The position numbers and the translations under genes are program-made. The notes under the pieces were generated by a model that was given only the letters and a program-made list of their open reading frames with translations, was not told where the DNA came from and did not search any database. DNA of 64,000 nt from Euryodendron excelsum (Eukaryota; Streptophyta; Magnoliopsida; Ericales; Pentaphylacaceae). The first letter of the stretch is position 1, and each line of letters begins with the position of its first letter. Positions 1 to 11,467 of this stretch are shown piece by piece. The stretch is taken from the NCBI GenBank assembly GCA_033060915.1, contig CM065384.1, positions 35,921,501 through 35,985,500 of the forward strand, in the 5' to 3' direction.

Positions 1-59
1 ACTTCTTGAAGAGATTGTAATACATGACTTTAGACTGGCTCCCTTGGTCAATTAGAATT

Positions 60-1700
60 CTCCTAATGTCATAATCCCCCATTCACAGTGTCACTACCAA
101 TAGGTCATTATGGGGCTTCTGAATTCCCATTAAATCATCATCAGTAAAAGTTATAGCCTCAGCACTACTGTCGATCTCAACCTTCTTGGCCGAGGGCTCG
201 ATTTGCATTACTTTCCTTAGGTGTACTACTTTCTGGATCTCTGTTCGATACTTGTGATGGTCTACTTCTGTCGACCCCGTCGATACATACAATACTGCAT
301 TTACCTAGGGCGGCTCTATCCGGGCTTCCTTCTGTGGGGCATCGTTTTGCCTACTCTGCTTTGCTTCCTACTTAGTGTACTCTCGGTCAATGTAATGGTT
401 TAGGTGGCCAGCTTTGGCTAGTTCTTCCAAGCGATTTTTGAGGTGTGTGCAGTGCTCTGTTTGGTGCCTCTTTTCCTTATGGTAGGAGCAAAACTTTTTT
501 TTATCCCATGTTGTGGGGGTCTCCTGCCAACTTTTGTGGCCATTTGAAAAAGGGCTTGTCCCAAATCTGGGGCATAATTTTATAGATCAGGTCCTTAAAG
601 ACTGTGTTAACTCCTTCAATCATCTTTCTGTCCCAATTATTGTTTTCTTTGCATCGAGGCTTCTTGTTTTCCCTTCCGTCTTTTTTATCCGATTTCTCGC
701 CAACCTTCCCTTGGATCGGCTGTGATATATCTTCTTCTACTTCGGCGTACTTTTTAATTCTCAACATCATGTCCTATACCCTAAAAGCTGGTTTTTTCAT
801 TAGGGATTGCCTCAACCGGTGCTCCTTGGGCAGGTCGATGTTGAACTGTGCGACGGTTAAGTGCTCACTGCACTCCTCAATTTGATTATAGGCCTCCTAG
901 TAGCGTATTGCATACATTCGTAGCCCTTCTCCTTCTTTTTTTTGTAAGATCAGCAAGTAGTCTACCTCCTTAGGCTGCTTGCTATTTGTGATAAACTGAG
1001 TGGTGAATAGCTTGGCAAGTTATCTCTAGCTTGCTATTGTTTTGGACAAGAACTTGTGAAACCATTGTAAAGCTACTGCTCCAAGAATTAATGGAAAAAC
1101 TCGGCACATTAGGGACTCGTCTCCACTCTACAGTGCCATCATCTGTTTGTAGTGCCGCACATGACTAACGAGATCTGACTTCCTATCATAGGGTGTAAAA
1201 TTTGGCAGTGTAAATTTTCTTGGAGGTCGGCGGCCTTCAATTTTCTCTGTAAAGGGTATGGATGCAATCTGATCAAGGGCTACTTTAGCTATGTCTGGGC
1301 CGTCCGTCCCGTACGACGCTTGTTCGTGTTGTCTAGCTGCTCGTTCAGCCATCGATCTCAGTCCTGTTGTTCTGAATTGGCTCTTGTTAGATCTCTTACA
1401 GGTGGAGTCCGATTCCTCCCATGATGCCAATCTTCTTGTCTGTCCTTGTAATGTCCATTGTTGGAGGCCTGGCTTATAGTCAGATGTGTGGTAGGGGCCC
1501 TCAGGCTTCTGGAATTTATCTTTCTTCTTCTATGCTGATCCAACGATCTTTCACCGAGTCTTCCATCCTTTCTGGCAATCGCCCATCTCATAGCTTTAAC
1601 CTGAGACTTGAGGTGGGCTACCTCTTCGTCTCGTTGCTGAAGTTCCTACTCGACTGCTCGGGGTGATATACCACTAGGCAGATGTTTAAGTTCTTGCGAT
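60..1700 (-). pseudogene. gag (decayed), left-edge gypsy element
   Basis: Minus-strand fragments cover the same gag landmarks as the better copies. The stretch before the capsid-like core reads ALDQIASIPFTEKIE then PRKFTLPNFTPYD (about 1128-1290), then the linker ending in VNTVFKDLIYKIMPQIWDKP (about 540-620) and the FTDDDL lead-in to the protease (about 83-150). Several stops and frame changes separate the pieces. Gag would form the cytoplasmic virus-like particle. The aspartic protease site begins only at the extreme left edge. Confidence 0.7.
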
Positions 1701-1973
1701 TACTCCTTCGGCAGTTTGGATTTCTAACGTATTGCAGAGCCCGCCATAGCTCCTCTCGCCTTCCTTGACAGTTATTGCCAAGGACTCGTATCTCCAACCT
1801 TATCGGACGACCTCCCAGACTTCATGTTAAACCATCTCGGTGATCTGACAGGTGAGTGTCCTTATGACTGGGAACATCTCAGATGTCTTCAGTTTCCCTA
1901 CTAATAGGCTCAACTCCTCCTTTAAGAAAACTGGTACTCATTGTTACTAGACCTTTTCATAGACGGCGCTAAT

Positions 1974-2603
1974 TGTAAGTAGATTTTTAGAAGGCTTGAT
2001 TCAATATACGAACCAAATTGATGATTACGAACAATCTACAAGAGAATAATACAATGAGAATGCGTTGACCCTCTTTTAAGTCGATGACACTTCAATGATT
2101 AAGTTAGCGAGCTTAATCACAGTAAATCGAATAAAGAATTCTCAACTAAAATTCAAATAAATGTGTCTTACCTCTTTAGTGCATGAGGTATTTACAGTTT
2201 TCGAAATGCCATATTTTCTTGAGAATTTTACTCAATTTCCTTCGAGGAGTCATCCCTTTTGGATCGGTTTACGTTGTATTGGACTTATCCTTTGATGTTC
2301 TAGTCCATTGAGGAATAAGACTTATGTCTGCTGGACCCATTAGTCCTTATAGTTTTTGGGCCATAATCCGAGGGCCAATCCCCTTGGAAACTTGCCTAGA
2401 GTAGGCACAGGCCCAACCCGCTATGTCGGCAATATTGAGCCAATCTCTTGAGCTAGTCATCTTCTGTTTAGGGCTTGTCTCTCATTGGACCCACAGGTGT
2501 TAAGAGGTTTATATAGTCTGTCACATACACGCCAATCCCTTAAAAAGATTAAAAATAGACGTTTTAGGAGTGTATGCATGACAGTTAAACTGATTTATCC
2601 ACA
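1974..2603 (-). repeat. 5' LTR of the left-edge gypsy element
   Basis: The inner boundary is clear: on the plus strand TGTAAGT begins at 1974 directly after the primer-binding-like site, as in the other two elements. The outer boundary is inferred from a CCACA ending at 2603, which would make a TG...CA LTR of about 630 bp, close to the 603-606 bp of its relatives. The interior shares the family's 'gggtcgaccct...cgatcacac' and 'gattaagt...gcgagcttaat' blocks in diverged form. Confidence 0.6.
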
Positions 2604-2817
2604 GGCCTCATCCATCCAAAATTAATGCTCCGGTGGTTATCTTGATGGAGAACAAATTTTTTTATAAGCTGGGATGAAAATCTTATCCCAAACCACCTTG
2701 TGAACTCCATGGGCTACACTGAAGTAAAACATATTCTTATTCCCAATTCACTTGTATTATTTGCAGGAAAGTTCAGTAGGAGATACATTAACATCAATTT
2801 TAGTTTCGTTTTAAGAC

Positions 2818-2849
<32 letters not shown>

Positions 2850-3578
2850 GTATATAAAACACCAAAATACTTCTTTATCGATCTACTTCAATTGTAAAGA
2901 AATTATCTTGTTTTTTTTTTTTAATATTTATCCGTGTAAGTAAGCATGTTGATTTCAAGTTTAACTCAATTCACTGGGTCATGTTAAATTATTTTGGTGT
3001 GATAAATTAGCTTTACAAAAGAAAGATTAAATGAGTACCATAAGCTATAATCTAACTTCTCTCTATCTGTTATAAACATTATTAAGTCTTTTAGCTTGGA
3101 ACTCTTAATTACCAGGTATAAAGGCCCATCAACCATAAATTAAAAAGTCATGAGTCATATATTTGTTCAGATTTAACATTTGTACTTGATCGATCCTTAT
3201 CTTGATAAATAATATTGTAATGCGATGGATTTTTTTCTTTTCATCGAAGGTTCAGCTGAATCCATGTAATTATTTGATGAAAACATTATTATTTGAGAGA
3301 GAACATTTCATCACACCAGAGCTAGCTAGCTAAAATAAACATTTTAAGTAGAGATATTAAAGAATAAATAAACATATATGGAGAGGTGCCAAATGGTTGA
3401 AATTTCATTCATTTCAAGAGTACTTAAAGAAAGGAAAGATAACAAACTACTCCTAAGGACAGACCGGACAGAAAGAAAGAAATTAAGAGAACTACAACAC
3501 AATACTAACGTATTAAAGACTACACCCTAGCTAACTTATTCTTGAGAGAGAGAGAGAGTCCAAATGACAACCGACTCA
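2604..3578. other. intergenic, no gene seen
   Basis: AT-rich DNA with a short (TA)n(TG/TA)n tract near 2818-2855. I see no supported coding region, tRNA or structured repeat here. The right end is the 3' flank of the small gene at 3579-3980. Confidence 0.5.
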
Positions 3579-3980
3579 TTAAGTGGCAGTAACATGCTCC
3601 TCAATGGAGGTGAAGTGATGCTCATTATCTTTGTTTATCATCGCCCTAATGTGTTTGATCTTATTATGGTTGGGCGACATGATGACCAGCTTGCCTACCC
3701 ACTGAGTTTCGCTGACGTAGTGCATTGCGGCTTCCATGTCTCCGGGTTCGGTCACAACAAGGTATTTGTATTGCTCTTGTTCCATCCCCTCAATAATACT
3801 CGCAGTTTTTTCGTCGTCCTTGGCTGCTTCCAAGCGGTCCTCTTTTACCTTATCCATCTGTCTACTTATCTGAGTCAACATGATTCTAGAATTATGTAAA
3901 AGGTAGTCCTCCCGCTTCATCTCTTCCGGTTTGATGGGGTCGGGCCTCTTCCCTTTGCTGCTCGAGGCTCTGCTGCCCAT
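3579..3980 (-). CDS. small uncharacterised protein, paralogue of the 52790-53137 gene
   Basis: 133-residue single-exon reading frame. The N-terminus is basic and Ser/Lys-rich (residues 1-25), followed by a charged, probably helical stretch (30-70). The C-terminal part (70-130) shows alternating predicted strands and helices: LVV at 74-76, W94, GKLVI at 96-100, K107, FTSIEE at 123-128. The 115-residue protein encoded at 52790-53137 shares these landmarks with identical spacing, roughly 40% identity by eye over the last 80 residues. I know no named family for it and do not assign a function. Start choice: first ATG, about 100 bp downstream of a TATA-like box, with a purine-rich leader. Conservation against the paralogue supports a real gene. 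No signal peptide or membrane segment is visible. Confidence 0.65.
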   Translation of the reverse strand: MGSRASSSKGKRPDPIKPEEMKREDYLLHNSRIMLTQISRQMDKVKEDRLEAAKDDEKTASIIEGMEQEQYKYLVVTEPGDMEAAMHYVSETQWVGKLVIMSPNHNKIKHIRAMINKDNEHHFTSIEEHVTAT

Positions 3981-4076
3981 TGTGCTTAACTAAACAAGTA
4001 GAGAGAGATAGATGCTGGGTGGGCGTGTTTTTAGTTTAGAAACTTTGGTTTGTATGTGCCCGTTTAGAGGAGCGTT

Positions 4077-4088
4077 GTATTTATAGGA
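4077..4088 (-). promoter_or_regulatory. TATA-like box of the 3579-3980 gene
   Basis: On the minus strand the sequence reads CCTATAAATACAACG, a good plant TATA box, about 100 bp upstream of the ATG. The paralogue at 53137 has an AATAAATAG box at a similar distance. Confidence 0.5.
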
Positions 4089-4184
4089 AAGTGGATGCAG
4101 TGAAGTCTTTTTTTTTGTATAAAAAAAATATAACAATCGTTACACCAGATGGATGGGACCGGCCGAGTTTCATTATTATATTAT

Positions 4185-4385
4185 GGGTAATGCTATTATG
4201 CAACTAGAAAAATTATACAGAATTTATCACCAGAATAATATGTCTAGATTGTATGCCTATCACTTTAAAACAAATAGTCCACCTAAATGTTTATTATTTA
4301 CAAAATTATCGTTGCCACATTATTTTGATACAAATTTATGTACACAAATTCTTGAAGAATATCATTTTCTTTATATTATTAGGTT
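4185..4385. mobile_element. MITE-like repeat, copy 1
   Basis: About 200 bp that align by eye with 53349-53540. Both contain TAATGCTAT near one end, ACAGAATTTATCACC or a close variant, then AGAATAATATGT. The other end, read in reverse complement, again gives a (T)ACTAT...CAGAATT-like string, so imperfect terminal inverted repeats are plausible. It lies about 205 bp upstream of the ATG of the small gene at 3980. The second copy sits at almost the same distance from its paralogue. Confidence 0.5.
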
Positions 4386-5577
4386 GTAACAAATATGTTT
4401 CATCACTGTACCTACTTTGGATAAATGACGGTAAGAAGCCACAGGCATTCATTCTGAGGTAAAATAATCATTTTCATGTACAAAGCTTTGGGCACTAGGG
4501 GCTTCCATTTTTATGTAAAGGCTATTCTATATATATATATATATATATAAATATATTTCACCATCAGTGACTTGCAACATATTATGTTCTCTCTCTCTCA
4601 AAAATTCAGTCTTCATGAAGTTTGTATTAGCAGCCATTTGCTACAATTTTTTTTTTATTTTTTTAAACTTATAAATAAAAAAGTTAACATTTTTTGACTT
4701 TTTGATTTTTTTTATTTTTTTACTTATCTTTAGTTTATAAAAACAAAAAAAAAATCTAATTTTTTTATTTATAAGCTAAAAAAGCAAAAGCAAAAAACTA
4801 AAAAAAAAATTATATGAAACGGCCTTAGAAGATAAAACCAGTAAAAAAAACAGAGTAACCTCTCGCTTACTGAGCACTGTACGTAAGATTCCCACCCCAA
4901 GCCCTCTCTCAAACTCAAAACTTGGTCTTCAAAATAAAACTAATAGTAAGTAGAGTAACTGCTCACCTACTGAGAACTGTACAACTGCCAAAAGATTTCC
5001 ACCCCAATCCCTCTCTCAAAAGACTTGGTCTTCAAGATAAAACTAGTCTAAAAGTAGAAAACAGAGCAACTTCTCACCAGCTTAGTAGTACTGTATCCAA
5101 ACTATATAAGGGTACACATCCCACACATATATGCAGGCATATACATGTACATGATACGTATAGAGAGAGGGAGAGATACCAGATGCTAATAGCCTTTTTT
5201 TTTTTTTTATATCAAGTTCAATTAACCAGACCAGAATGTGGAAATCATTCAATAAGTAACCACAGGTTATTTTACAAGGACACTTTAGCAATATATGTGG
5301 GATTTACAATTTACAACTACCTCAACATTGGATAGGTTTGGATAAGTGTGCTTATGACAGTACATACTTGCAAGTTGGTTGAAAAACCCATGCAAAAGCA
5401 AAACCTTTGAACGAAGACCCATTAACAGGCACTCATTCTCAGGTAAGAGCTCTTTGCATAAGCAAAGTTTTGGGGACCCATGCCTTGCATTAATAGTCAA
5501 TCCTTACCCTGGCATGGGCTTACATTTTTACGTAAAAGGCTATTCTGAATTCACGATTGGTGACTTGCACATATTAT

Positions 5578-5646
<69 letters not shown>

Positions 5647-5899
5647 GACATATAAAGGAAGGCAATTTTTTTATTCAATTACTTATGAGATCAAGCATAA
5701 TAAATAACAACTTAATTTTCTCGCCAGGATTCTGTTATATATGGGTCTGTCTATTACTAGAGTAGCATTAGTTGTTGTCGAAGCAATGCATAACGTCCAC
5801 ACCACATACAACTCTTTTTACTCTCGCCACAGGTTTGGCTAGCAGACGAAATTAACAGAGAAAGAAAATTGAAAAGAAAAAACACTACTTGTATTGCTG

Positions 5900-5930
<31 letters not shown>

Positions 5931-6780
5931 CATACATTATTGGTTTTTCTTTTCTTTTTTTTTTTATTTGCTTAGAGCTTGTGCTGTAGGCCCTTTGTTG
6001 CAAGTCCCATGTGATGTGTCCTGATTTTTTTATATTTTTTTTTTTTATGTTTCCTGATTTTTAAGCTAACCGTATACTTCCAACTTCTGGTGATAAATGA
6101 TTCAAGACAGGTGTTGCATTAATAGCAAGGGGATATTAAGCTGCCCCCTATTTCTGGGGGTCTGACTTTGCTGCAGTCATGACCCTCCGGTCATGTACTG
6201 TCAGCAATTTTTTTTTTACCATTACAATATTTTATAAAAAAGTTTAATTTATTAATTAAACAATATTGTTGAAGAGATTATATGTGCAAAAAAATCATTA
6301 TCTTTTGACAGTTTTGGCCATATAATTTTATACTAAAACATTTGACGGTCAGAACATAATAAAAAATGTTTCAAAAAGTGTTGAAAGAATCAAATTGTTC
6401 AAATCAAGCTGAATTTTTTAAGAGTAATGCATCAAGTGAAATTTTATATAAAGATAAATCCTGATTTCCGTAAGTAAAATAAAAATTAACATAAAATGAA
6501 CTTGACAGTATATGATTGTACCCATTGCAACAGTAGCAAAACTCATCCCCTACTTCTGGAGTGCGACACCATATTGGATACTTAAATGCATGAACCGACC
6601 CGACATACCAGTCTGGTAAATCTTTTTCATAGGCAAAGTTATGTGTGATAGAATGCTTTGCATCAATCTACAATTCTGATCACTTCAGAGTAAAAAGTCT
6701 TGGGCTTCCATTTTCAGGTGAAGTCTCTCTCTCTCTCTCTCTGTGGCAAAGTTATGGGGATTGGGGACAGATAGTTTGCA
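4386..6780. other. intergenic, rich in simple and dispersed repeats
   Basis: No gene seen. A related block occurs three times, at about 4480-4600, 5460-5600 and 6690-6740: CAAAG(T/C)TTTGGG, then 'gggcttccattttta' or close, 'cgtgaag/aaaggctattct', then a (CT)n tract. Simple repeats include (TA)n at 4532-4550 and 5900-5924, a long (CT)n(CA)n tract at 5579-5646, and several poly-T runs. The region looks like a graveyard of short non-coding repeats. Confidence 0.6.
4829..5095. repeat. about 105-bp tandem repeat, 2.5 copies
   Basis: The unit runs from 'cagagtaac...ctcacctactgag.actgta' through 'ttccaccccaa.ccctctctcaaa' to 'acttggtcttcaa.ataaaacta'. Two full units and a partial third are visible, with about 10-15% differences. 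No coding meaning is apparent. Confidence 0.7.
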
Positions 6781-6786
6781 CTAGTA

Positions 6787-7290
6787 TACAATCCTCACTT
6801 TAGTCGATTACCAAAATACTTTCAAAGATCAGTGGTTATTTTGGGAAGCTTGCAGATTGTACTAGCTTAGAAGTTGAACTTTGGAGAATTTACAGAGGAA
6901 TCACTATAATTTTTCAAGAAGGGCTAAGTGAAATTGAGATTGAATCAGATTCCCAAGCTGCTGTCAACTTTATCAAGGAAGGAGCTGCTCCTACCTCTCC
7001 CTACAGAGCTCTTGTTGAGGATGTTAGAATTTTGTTGCAAACATGCAAGTGTAGTATCAACCACACCATTCGTGAAGGAAATCAGTGTGCCGATGCATTG
7101 GCAAATATGGGAGTTGCTCAACAGGAAGATTTGGTGGTCGTTGATGACCCCCCAACTCAACTCTTAAGTCTGCTTATTGCAGATACTATTGGTGTCTCTT
7201 TTGTAAGGGTTTAATCCCTTCACTTTTGTTTTCTTTTTTTTTCCGTTTCTAGTCTTTGTTTTTAATTCCGATGTACCAAAAAAAAAGATA
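6787..7290 (+). pseudogene. LINE-type RNase H fragment (3' end of a non-LTR element)
   Basis: An open frame from about 6790 to the stop at 7212-7214 reads as the C-terminal RNase H-like domain found at the end of plant LINE ORF2 and related 'putative ribonuclease H' proteins (RVT_3 type, PF13456). Visible landmarks are GKLADCTSLEVELWRIYRG, EIESDSQAAVNF, and REGNQCADALANMG near the end, which hold the conserved acidic residues (E of ELW, D of SDS, D of ADAL). The first catalytic Asp segment and all upstream reverse transcriptase are missing, so it is 5'-truncated. A short A-run after 7277 may be the LINE's poly(A) tail. Confidence 0.75.
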
Positions 7291-8134
7291 ACGAGGAATT
7301 AAATTCATAGAAGCAATATAAAGGGAGCGAGAGAGAGGTTGGGGGGTGGGGATGTTGGGTTTTACTTCATTGTCATGGGCTGATGGGAGTCATGGCAGGA
7401 ATAGAAAGCGATCCCCTCTCCATCTCTTCACAGGAAGCGTTGGAAAAACAATCACCTTTAGCAAAAGAGGCATATATACTATATCCTAGTTCGAACATAG
7501 AGAACCACTTCCACACATCCTAAAAAGAAACATAGAGATGGTTGATTCTTGAAACCAACTTCGGGGACCACTGCTAGAGATCTAGACATGAACCCCACGA
7601 GACATAAAATCTTACAAATAAGTACAGTAACAAAATTCTACTTTATTTAAAATATCAATTGGAAATGGAACCACATCTTAAACATTGAATTTAGATTTTA
7701 CAATTTAATGATGTTAAGAAAATGGAAAATGCATTAAGCCTTTAAGTGAGGTTGGAGGAAAAAACTTGGGCATCGTTGTTAAATGCTTTGAACATGTTGC
7801 CAATTTCTTAAGGCATAAACCTCCAAACCAAGGTCCAGCGAGTCCATTTCATTTCAGTACAGGAGAACGATAGACGACTTTCAAACTAATCAATCTGCCT
7901 TCAATGACATCGAATACATGTGATTCTAGAAATTTGAAAAGGAAAAGGAAAAATAGAAATGTTCAACCCCATTTTGCCTCGTAAATGGATTGTGATTATG
8001 CATGCAACTGATGTATTATCTCAACCGAATGCTAAACATAGACCTATTTTCTTTTATCAAATGTTAACACAGATTACGAGTCTACCCACTGATAAAGAGA
8101 AGTTTAATCTTAAAAAACTCACAAGGACTTGTGA
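7291..8134. other. intergenic, no gene seen
   Basis: AT-rich sequence between the LINE remnant and the copia-type element. I find no convincing coding region or structured repeat. A G-rich patch lies near 7335-7355. Confidence 0.5.
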
Positions 8135-9119
8135 TGTTATGATTTTTAGTATTAGCTAATTCAGTGAACAAAAACACTTTGTTTATAATCTTATTCCAAA
8201 TTGTTTTTGGGTTAAAAAGTCCAAAATTCAAGTTCAAGCTATCAGAGTACAAGCTGTCCAAGCTGCAGTACAACCCTTTAAAACACGCAGAGCTAAAACT
8301 TTAGAAGGTCATCTCTCTTTGCTTAGATATTCATTCAAACTCCATAATATATGGATTATATGTAACTTTTCAAGAGAAATCTAAATAAGCAAAGAAACAT
8401 GGCTCGAGCGACAAGCGATATGAAGTTCGCTATAGGGATATGTGAAAATTCTGCAAAAATAAATATCCAGAGAGCATCGCTTGAAGTTCGCTCAAGCGAT
8501 GCGGCATAATTATGTTCGAATTGAAATACTCTTTTATCCAAGTAAGTCAAGTTTTAAGGACTCTTTACCCAGATCTTTTTAGCTAATCATGAGGTAGTTC
8601 CAACCTACTTTCTTGGTGATTCTAGGGATGCTATAAGAGTCAAAAGAATTGATCGTAAAAGTGATCTATGAAGAATAAAAAAATATACAAAGAAGAAAAA
8701 GAATGTGAAGATCTTTTTTATTATCTAAGCATACAGAGCTTCTTCACCAATGATTCTTAAAGACACAGATCGAGATCATCTTGAGAGGATTTTGAAGACA
8801 GAGAACACCGTAGAGATTCGGTGTTGAAGTCAAAGCTCAAAGCGTAGGAATTCGAAGAGCTGAGAAAGTAATCTTAAACCGGAGTTTGAGAGGATTCAAA
8901 TGGCAATTGTGGAGTTTAATTGTTAAGGGTTGTAAGTGGTACTTGTGTAAATTGCTCAACTTAGTACTTAGCTTGTTGGACATGATTTTTTTTTTCAATT
9001 TGGGTTTTCACTATAACTTGTTGTGTCTCTTTAATTGTTATGTGATTAATTAATTGCATTGCATATAATATTCACATAGGAAAAGGGATCTAGGTGAATC
9101 TAAGAAATACGAAATTTCA
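8135..9119 (+). repeat. left LTR of the copia element (985 bp)
   Basis: Starts TGTTATGATTTTTAG and ends AATTTCA. It aligns along its whole length with 11468-12828 once the MITE in the right copy is removed. Both copies contain a GCTCAAGCGATGC palindromic motif near their middle (about 8490 and 11820). Confidence 0.8.
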
Positions 9120-9182
9120 ATTACTATTAGAGTTGGTCACTCCACGTTATTATTTGAGTGTGATCTCTTTTTTTTCGTATTC

Positions 9183-9929
9183 ATGGATTTACCTAAAAAG
9201 AGATTGTTAAATATAGAAAGCTCCAAAGATGCGAGCACTAACAGTCAAGGTGAGTATAAGGACAAGGATGATATTTTAAAATCTGCATACTTTGAATTGC
9301 ATGAGGAATGTCTGAAATTGAAACAATATAAGTTTGATGTTATTGTTAAGCTTGGAACTCCTGAAAAATAAAATGACATTCTCAAACATGAAGTTTTTGA
9401 GTTAGCATCATTAGTAAGTCAACTAAAAAACTAAGAAGTTACCTTATATGACAAGAAACTTAAGCTTGAAAAAGAGTTGCATGCATGTTTGGAAGAGAAA
9501 AAGAAATTTGTACAAAAAATTACATCTCTTGAATCTGATTTATCTATATCTCAAGATCGTGTGAAAAAGATGATTGCATGCTCAGAGAAACTTAAAAAAC
9601 TTCTTGGTTCACAAAAGGCTAGCAGAGACACTACTAGGATTGGATTTGAGAAGAAAGTTGCTCCAACTTAGGTACGTGAAAAGAGAACTGCTCCAGCTCC
9701 AACACCAGTAAAATTGAAAGGTAAAGTCCAGAATAGGTTTGTTTCTTTTGACACATTTAATCATTTCAATAGTAGACCTAAGCCCACTCGACCTACATGT
9801 TCTACACAGTTTGTACCCATATGTCATTATTGTGGGATTAGAGGGCATATCAAACCTCAATGTCATAAATTGTATGGTCTTTCTAGGGATTATGTTCAAA
9901 CTAGAGCTAGGAATGCATACCAACATTGA
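9183..9929 (+). pseudogene. copia gag, C-terminal half with zinc knuckle, broken
   Basis: Three consecutive open pieces (9183-9371, 9477-9671, 9714-9929) are separated by stops. The first two are charged and heptad-like, typical of the coiled-coil part of SIRE-type gag. The third contains CHYCGIRGHIKPQC (9822-9863), a perfect C-x2-C-x4-H-x4-C RNA-binding knuckle. Gag would coat element RNA in cytoplasmic particles. Frame breaks mean this copy does not make the protein. Downstream, from about 9930 to 11467, no pol domain can be read. Confidence 0.7.
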
Positions 9930-11467
9930 CAACAAAATAGATATTATTATAATAGGTTTGATGTATTGTCTCAGCCCAGGAGGGTTCAATCAAATAAAAG
10001 AAATTTCAGAGAAACCAAAATGCCAAGGTTGCACAGCCAATGATTACTGTTATACCCAAGACAAGAGCTGTTTGGGTGAGAAAAGTAAACCTATTCTCAA
10101 AACCCCTAGATGACCTTGGGAAATTTGTAAGTGTCTATCAAATAAAATAATCTTCAGTTTCTTACAGCCTAGAATGTTCTTACTATATATCCTTTTCTCT
10201 AAAGCTTTGTGGTTTTTTTTTTATTTCTTTTCAAAAATGCCAATAAGATTTATTTTATTTTTTATGTTGTATACTTTTATGATATTTATGTATGAGTATA
10301 GTGACTCTGTATACGCTAAATGCTTATAATCAAGACAAGTGTATGTGTATTGCTCGAATCAATTCACTGTCAACCTGTCCAAGTGATATATCCATGATTG
10401 TGTACTCTTTGTACACATATCAATCTGTTTTGACAAGTCGGTTATCCACATATATGATCAAACTCTTCTATGTGTCTTTCTTGAGTTTAATGATCATCAT
10501 GTGCTAAATTGATCAAGTATTGCATACCTTTCTTATTGGTCCTCTCTGTAAAATTGAAAAGAGTATGAAGCTTGTGCATAATGGAAATGGCTACTTGTGA
10601 TTATGTGTGAAAGTTGCTATCTGACATGAAGTTAAAGATACAAAATATGTCAATTCGATAGTTAAGGCTACCATAGTCAATAGAGTGGAAGCTACTATGT
10701 GATTGCTAGAAAATTGAATAAGTTTCACAAGGAATGCCAAAATTGAAGGAGAGCAAAGCTCTTTAAATCAACATGACTATAGGTTACAATAGGTTTGACT
10801 CCTAGCTCGTGAAGCTCATTAAATCTCAAATGTGGTGTAGTAATATGGATCACAACTAGGATTTGAACGATATGTTGATATACAATTGATATTCACTCAC
10901 TCACGCCAACACATTCATGAGCTTGTTCATCTCGTGTCATGTTGCCTTGAATTGATATCTAGATTAGACATATTCTTCATCTTGTAAAAAAAAAGTGTTA
11001 TGCATATGAGAGTGTACATAGCTCCATCATTAATATTATTGAAGATATGTTTAGCATGTTTTGTTTATAGGTTAATGTCTTCTTATTCTTATCTCTCATT
11101 ATTAGTGTGTGTCTATTGTTTGGTTTGTCAATTCATGACAAAACGGGAGAGATAAGATTATCTATATTGACTTAAAAGGGAGACTTGTTGACTTAAGGGA
11201 GCGAAGAGTGATGTCTAGGGCTTGACTTCTGATATTGCTTATGGCTATGATTACTATTTCATATATATGTTTTCCAAAAGTGCTTTTCACACGGTTGGAT
11301 TGTTTCTGAATATGCAGCTACAGCTTTAACACCTTTACATTAATTTCAAAGTTTATTTGACTTTATTACATTGTACAATCCGTTGTTTTAGTTGATTAAA
11401 TTTCTTGGATTTGTAATAAGTTTGTTTGGGTGTTTAAGTTTTGACACGGAATTGCCAAGGGGGAGAT
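9930..11467. other. non-coding interior of the copia element, pol deleted
   Basis: About 1.5 kb between gag and the polypurine tract with no recognisable protease, integrase or reverse transcriptase motif on either strand. A short trace of the gag-pol joint (TRAVWVRKVN) is readable near 10055-10090. The remainder resembles the untranslated region before the 3' LTR. Confidence 0.6.

Larger units (their letters stand above)
1..2603 (-). mobile_element. Ty3/gypsy (Tat-type) element, 5' part only
   Basis: Read on the minus strand this is LTR (2603 to 1974), a primer-binding-like site, gag, and the first part of the protease, which runs off the left edge of the window. It is the same family as the two larger elements at 13098-23203 and 27389-36952: the LTR inner end, the gag core and the zinc-knuckle linker all align by eye. 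The reading frames are broken by many stops, so it is a decayed copy. The matching second LTR lies outside the window, so no target duplication could be checked. Confidence 0.85.

Noticed and set aside
5379..5765. 128-codon plus-strand frame
   Set aside because: Half of it is a (CT)n(CA)n microsatellite read as SLSLSL; no conserved segment.
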